From JAZDOH01 sp043798815 (GTDB taxonomy: Bacteria > Patescibacteriota > Gracilibacteria > UM-FILTER-43-11), in assembly GCA_043798815.1 (NCBI GenBank), contig JAZDOH010000070.1, forward strand, positions 1-9,452: 9,452 nucleotides of DNA. The letters run 5' to 3'. Position numbers and translations under genes: made by a program. A model generated the notes under the pieces. That model was not told the origin of the DNA. It saw only the letters and a program-made list of their open reading frames with translations, and ran no database searches. This document shows, piece by piece, positions 6,156-9,452 of this stretch; the stretch's first letter is position 1; every line of letters starts with the position of its first letter.

Positions 6156-7203
6156 AGTTGGAATTTTAGGCGCCACCGGTTACATGGGCGGAGAGGCCTT
6201 GCGAATGCTCTTGGAGCACCCTGAAGTTAAGCTCGCTTGGGCCACCAGTCGCAATCCAGACGACATAGCGACATTTCATCCCAATTTATATGGGAGCGGA
6301 GTAAAACTGATCTCTCCAGACAAAATTACCTCCTGTGATGTGGTCTTTTTTGCCCTACCTTCTGGCCTGCCCATGCAGATGGCGGAAAAATTGCTCAAAA
6401 CCGGTCATAAGCTGATCGATTTGGGCGCGGATTTCCGACTGAAAGATGTGAAATTGTGGGAAAGGTTATATGACAAAAAGCATGCCGCGCCGCATCTCAT
6501 CGCCAAAGCCCCTTACGGTATTCCGGAATTACATCGTAAAGAAATTAAAAAGGCGTCTGTAGTGGCCAATCCCGGTTGTTTTTCTTCGGCAGCAATCCTG
6601 GGGCTTGCACCTTTACTCAAACATCATCTGGTAGATCCAGGAAAAATTGTGGTGGACGGGCTTTCTGGCACGGCTGGAGCCGGCGCAGAAACCGATCGGG
6701 CGCTCCATCATCCGGAAATCGGCAATAATCTAGTGCCTTACAACGTGGTCGGCCATCGACACACGTTTGAAATGGAGCAGGAGCTCGGCGAGCTGGCCGA
6801 TCAGAAAGTTTCGATTCACTTCACACCAACGTACGTGCCTATCGTTCGAGGAATTTTGGATATCTGTCACGCATTTCCGCTCAAAAAAACGTCGCGGAAA
6901 GCACTGCTCGAAACGTACCGCGCCTTCTACAAAAACGAACCATTTATTAAAATTTTCGACCTGCCAAAGGAGGAGGGTGCTTCCTGGCAATATCGCCCCT
7001 ACCCGTGGGTATCGGCTGTTGCCGGAACGAATTTTTGTCATATCGGATTAGATTTTGATGAAACCCGAAATCGAATCGTAGTATTCAGCGTTCTCGACAG
7101 TATCGGCAAAGGCGGTGCTCATGCCGGTGTGCAGAATATGAATCTGATGTTTGGCCTTAAAGAAACCGTCGGATTGGAACGTTATGGCATGCACCCCATT
7201 TGA
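6148..7203 (+). CDS. argC: ArgC-family N-acetyl-gamma-glutamyl-phosphate reductase (351 aa)
   Basis: An NADPH-dependent reductase of the ArgC/LysY family, which reduces an acyl phosphate at the gamma carbon of N-blocked glutamate to the semialdehyde. The Rossmann loop GATGYMGG lies at residues 8-15. The nucleophile C144 sits in NPGCFSSA, and the active-site histidine in GHRHTFEMEQ (202-211). Also typical are LGADFRLKD (92-100), YGIPEL, SGTAGAG, VRGIL and GTNFCHIGLDF; length is normal. I prefer the ATG at 6148 because the Rossmann strand starts right after it and the TATAAT lies six bases upstream; an in-frame ATG at 6118 would extend past that promoter into CysA. Residues LHHPE (186-190) before GHRHT recall the LysW-dependent LysY/ArgC subgroup as I remember it, but no LysW carrier gene is in the window. 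It heads argC-proB-proC, exactly where proA would be expected. Fold and reaction type are secure; the true substrate is open. Confidence 0.9.
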   Translation: MIKVGILGATGYMGGEALRMLLEHPEVKLAWATSRNPDDIATFHPNLYGSGVKLISPDKITSCDVVFFALPSGLPMQMAEKLLKTGHKLIDLGADFRLKDVKLWERLYDKKHAAPHLIAKAPYGIPELHRKEIKKASVVANPGCFSSAAILGLAPLLKHHLVDPGKIVVDGLSGTAGAGAETDRALHHPEIGNNLVPYNVVGHRHTFEMEQELGELADQKVSIHFTPTYVPIVRGILDICHAFPLKKTSRKALLETYRAFYKNEPFIKIFDLPKEEGASWQYRPYPWVSAVAGTNFCHIGLDFDETRNRIVVFSVLDSIGKGGAHAGVQNMNLMFGLKETVGLERYGMHPI

Positions 7204-7208
7204 AAATC

Positions 7209-8267
7209 ATGAAATATAAAAAAGTAGTACTCAAAATCGGTACCAATGTTATAACCCGCGAAGATGGCAAGCTGGATCTTTTGGTGATGAAAGCCATTGC
7301 GAATCAAATCGCCGAACTTAAAAAGGAAAAAACAGAGGTTGTGGTGGTGTCCTCGGGGGCCATGGGGGCAGGCCGAGGTTTATGCGCGCTTCCGAAAACG
7401 ATTAACGATGTTGCCAAAAGACAAATTCTGGCCGCTGTGGGCCAGCCGGCACTCATGCATGAGTATCTTCAGTTATTCGCGCCTCATCAAATGGTTTGCG
7501 CCCAAGTGCTGGCTACAAAGGAGGATTTTCGCGATCGCGGACATTACTTGAACATGCGGAACTGTTTTGAAGCGTTACTCAAGGAAAACATCGTGCCAAT
7601 CGTGAACGAAAATGACACGATTTCGATCGATGAGTTGATGTTCACGGATAACGATGAATTGGCCGGCTTGATTGCCTCCATGATTCAGGCAGAAGCTCTT
7701 CTCATCCTCACCACAGTGGAGGGGGTAATGAGAGAAGGAAAAGTGGTTACAAAAATTCAAACATTCAAAGAAGTGGAAGAAGATCTTTCGCCTCAAACTT
7801 CTTCTTTTGGACGAGGGGGAATGGTCACCAAATGCCACGTGGCAGAAAAGCTTTCTAAATTGGGAATTGCGACTCATATTTTGAATGGGAAAAACGCGAA
7901 TGGTTTAATCCGCCTTATGCAAGGAGAAGCAGTTGGAACCGCTTTTATGCCAAAACAAATTAAAGTGTCGAGCGTCAAACGTTGGGTGGCCGAAAGCGAA
8001 GGCAAAGAGCAAGGCATAGTGATTGTGAACCGCGGCGCCGAAGAAATGTTGCGCTCCAAAGAAAAAATCATCAGCTTATTACCCGTAGGAATCGTGAGCA
8101 TAATGGGTGATTTTAAAAAGGGTGATATCATTAAAATAACCAATGAAAAAGGTGAATCGATTGGCTACGGAGTGGCTCAGTATGATGCGGCAAAAGCTTT
8201 GGAATTTATGGGTAAAAAGGGTAAAAAAGAATTGATTCATTACAACACTTTATTCATTCAGGAATGA
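7209..8267 (+). CDS. proB: Glutamate 5-kinase with C-terminal PUA domain (352 aa)
   Basis: Phosphorylates L-glutamate with ATP to gamma-glutamyl phosphate, the first committed step of proline synthesis, in the cytoplasm. The amino-acid kinase domain fills about residues 1-250: KIGTNVIT (9-16, phosphate loop), VVVVSSGAMGAG (44-55), QILAAVGQPALMHEY (72-86), NENDTISIDE (133-142) with DNDELAG (147-153), and the late GRGGMVTK nucleotide-site motif. The final 90 or so residues (RGAEEMLRSKEKIISLLPVG, then GDFKKGDII, YGVAQYDAAKA, LIHYNTLFI) form a PUA domain, as in full-length bacterial ProB, where proline feedback is common. An in-frame TTG at 7200, overlapping the argC stop, would add three residues. 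I prefer the ATG at 7209, five bases after that stop. No Shine-Dalgarno is present, so expression is probably coupled to argC. Its stop overlaps the proC start (ATGA). Confidence 0.95.
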   Translation: MKYKKVVLKIGTNVITREDGKLDLLVMKAIANQIAELKKEKTEVVVVSSGAMGAGRGLCALPKTINDVAKRQILAAVGQPALMHEYLQLFAPHQMVCAQVLATKEDFRDRGHYLNMRNCFEALLKENIVPIVNENDTISIDELMFTDNDELAGLIASMIQAEALLILTTVEGVMREGKVVTKIQTFKEVEEDLSPQTSSFGRGGMVTKCHVAEKLSKLGIATHILNGKNANGLIRLMQGEAVGTAFMPKQIKVSSVKRWVAESEGKEQGIVIVNRGAEEMLRSKEKIISLLPVGIVSIMGDFKKGDIIKITNEKGESIGYGVAQYDAAKALEFMGKKGKKELIHYNTLFIQE

Positions 8268-9013
8268 AAACCAAAATTGTCATCATAGGCGTCGGAAATA
8301 TGGGGGGAGCCATTGCTCGTGCATTGACCAAAACCCTGGGTAAAGAAAATCTTTTCCTGTGCGACCGCGGTGATAATCCAAACAAAGCCATTGCATCGGC
8401 GGATATTGTAATTTTAGCAGTTAAACCGCAGTCCTTTGATGAGTTAGCGAATTCGATAAATATGAAGCTTAATGGAAAACTCATTATTTCCATTATGGCT
8501 GGCGTAACAATCAAAAAAATCAGTGAAAAATTGGGGGCTAAAAAGATTATCCGCTCCATGCCCAACTTGGGAATACAGGTAAAAACAGGTGTAATCGGCT
8601 GGATAGCTTCTCCAAAAGTCACCAAAGAGGAAAGGCGAAAAGTTCATGGACTCTTTTCTACCATGGGGCAATCCATAGAAGTTAAAAAAGAATCTCTTCT
8701 GAATGCCATCACCGCCTTAAGTGGTTCCGGACCAGCATACTTCTTTTACCTCACAGAGCTTCTGGAAGAAAAAGCTAAGTCTTTCGGATTCTCCACGAAT
8801 GAAGCCCGTATAATTGCGGAAACCACGCTCATTGGCAGCTCAAAATTACTCGAGGTTGGCAAAAAAAATGCTGCGGAATGGCGTACAGCCGTAACTTCCA
8901 AAAAAGGCACTACCGAAGCCGCTCTTTCTCACCTTAAAACCCATCATTTCGATCAAATTTTCCTGGACGCAATCGAAGCTGCAAAAAAACGATCGGAAGA
9001 ATTGAATCAATAA
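8264..9013 (+). CDS. proC: Pyrroline-5-carboxylate reductase (249 aa, atypical motifs)
   Basis: Reduces 1-pyrroline-5-carboxylate to L-proline with NAD(P)H, the last step of proline synthesis. The dinucleotide loop is IIGVGNMGGA (7-16), followed by ADIVILAVKPQSF (46-58) and SIMAGVTI (76-83). The substrate-side signature is TALSGSGPAYFFYL in the second half, with a C-terminal dimerisation helix bundle. Three things are unusual. The segment between strand 2 (FLCDRG) and AVKPQ is shorter than in typical ProC, which explains the 249-residue length. The usual MPNTP reads MPNLG (99-103). The usual VTSPGGTT reads VTSKKGTT. The core residues still look functional. The start is the ATG of an ATGA overlap with proB; translation is probably coupled. 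The 3' end overlaps the convergent CysD gene by seven bases, leaving no room for a terminator between them. Confidence 0.92.
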   Translation: MKTKIVIIGVGNMGGAIARALTKTLGKENLFLCDRGDNPNKAIASADIVILAVKPQSFDELANSINMKLNGKLIISIMAGVTIKKISEKLGAKKIIRSMPNLGIQVKTGVIGWIASPKVTKEERRKVHGLFSTMGQSIEVKKESLLNAITALSGSGPAYFFYLTELLEEKAKSFGFSTNEARIIAETTLIGSSKLLEVGKKNAAEWRTAVTSKKGTTEAALSHLKTHHFDQIFLDAIEAAKKRSEELNQ

Positions 9014-9452
9014 ACTTCTTTTAAATAGCAGTTCTCGCAATATACGATTTCCGGACGCTCGGGAGAATACATGGTTTTGATGGGCGCGTTGCATTTTTGG
9101 CATTGCCGATCCCACAGTTTTCGCGGACCGCGCAGGCGAAGCCTTTCCATGTGGCGTTCGTACGGACATAATCGCGGAATTGGAATGTTATTTTCACGGT
9201 AGAATTTGAGTTCTTGCGGAATGATTTTGTAGGGCCGACCGGTTTTGTAGCACGTGAGCACGGCATCTAAAATATCATCCTTCACGTCACGAATGTGATC
9301 GGGAATTGAGTAGTGGGAAGGGGTCGTATCGCGTTTTTCTTCAAACCAAAACAACCCTTGAGTCTCTGCCTGCCCATGACTCAGGGGAAAGTATTCCTGA
9401 GCCACGGTTTCGTTGTAGGCAAATGGACTTAGCTCGAGCGGGAAAAACTCTC
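9007..9452 (-). CDS. Cysteine-rich zinc-ribbon protein, paralogue 'CysD', C-terminal part only
   Basis: The frame is open from the right edge to a TGA at 9009-9007, giving about 148 residues of a fourth paralogue whose N-terminus is outside the window. It begins with EFFPLELSPFAYNET, joins AQEYFPLS, and continues with an IPDHIRDVKDDIL helix, so it aligns with the last quarter of CysA, CysB and CysC. A shorter GTG start at 9405 is inside the conserved YNETVAQEY motif and should not be used. In the C-terminal module (9252-9025) the first ribbon keeps two of four cysteines (CYKT and CPYE), fewer than CysC but more than CysA and CysB. The last ribbon is intact (CQKC, CENC) and ends LKEVY like CysA. 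It is transcribed towards proC, so the family flanks the argC-proB-proC operon on both sides. Function unknown. Confidence 0.85.
   Translation of the reverse strand, partial: EFFPLELSPFAYNETVAQEYFPLSHGQAETQGLFWFEEKRDTTPSHYSIPDHIRDVKDDILDAVLTCYKTGRPYKIIPQELKFYRENNIPIPRLCPYERHMERLRLRGPRKLWDRQCQKCNAPIKTMYSPERPEIVYCENCYLKEVY

Noticed and set aside
4470..6176. Longer CysA start at 6176
   Set aside because: It would add 19 residues with no match in CysB or CysC, would overlap the argC coding start, and lies upstream of the predicted transcription start.

Overview
This window looks like bacterial chromosome, tightly packed with genes and using the standard code (TAA/TGA stops, no in-frame UGA reading needed). 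Its most unusual content is a family of very cysteine-rich proteins of about 550 residues: three complete tandem copies and a fourth cut by the right edge. From memory, proteins with the same signatures (CxxC/CPxCR N-terminus, EWGEFF and YNET motifs, YCExCY tail) recur in Patescibacteria/CPR genomes. Together with the apparent lack of Shine-Dalgarno sites and the leaderless starts, this makes a CPR-type organism my best guess. That assignment is an inference, not a demonstration.

Layout. 1-1086 (-): most of a NitT/TauT-type ABC substrate-binding protein; its 3' end is outside the window. 1087-1155: 69-bp intergenic gap with a candidate extended -10 promoter. 1156-2802, 2809-4470 and 4470-6119 (all -): three paralogous cysteine-rich proteins, called CysC, CysB and CysA here by position. 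They form one tight operon read leftward (CysA->CysB->CysC; TAATG junction, then a 6-bp gap). 6120-6147: a 28-bp divergent promoter region. 6148-9013 (+): argC-proB-proC, with 5-bp spacing and then an ATGA overlap. 9007-9452 (-): C-terminal part of a fourth cysteine-rich paralogue, CysD, converging on proC with a 7-bp overlap.

How the genes fit together. ProB makes gamma-glutamyl phosphate and ProC makes proline from pyrroline-5-carboxylate. The enzyme normally between them, ProA, is absent. An ArgC-family reductase heads the operon in its place, so ArgC may supply the missing phosphate-reduction step; this is the main metabolic hypothesis. The cysteine-rich proteins share one architecture. 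Each end carries a double zinc-ribbon module with the same internal spacing, and between them are two related cysteine-rich cores. In the first core every cysteine lies on a 3-residue grid with a 12-residue period, suggesting a cysteine-laddered solenoid. Their function is unknown.

The two operons start from a 16-bp near-perfect palindrome carrying a TATAAT on each strand. Each TATAAT lies exactly 6 nt from the ATG it serves, so both first genes are predicted to be leaderless and the two promoters should compete for polymerase. No RNA gene, CRISPR array, insertion sequence or convincing intrinsic terminator was found.
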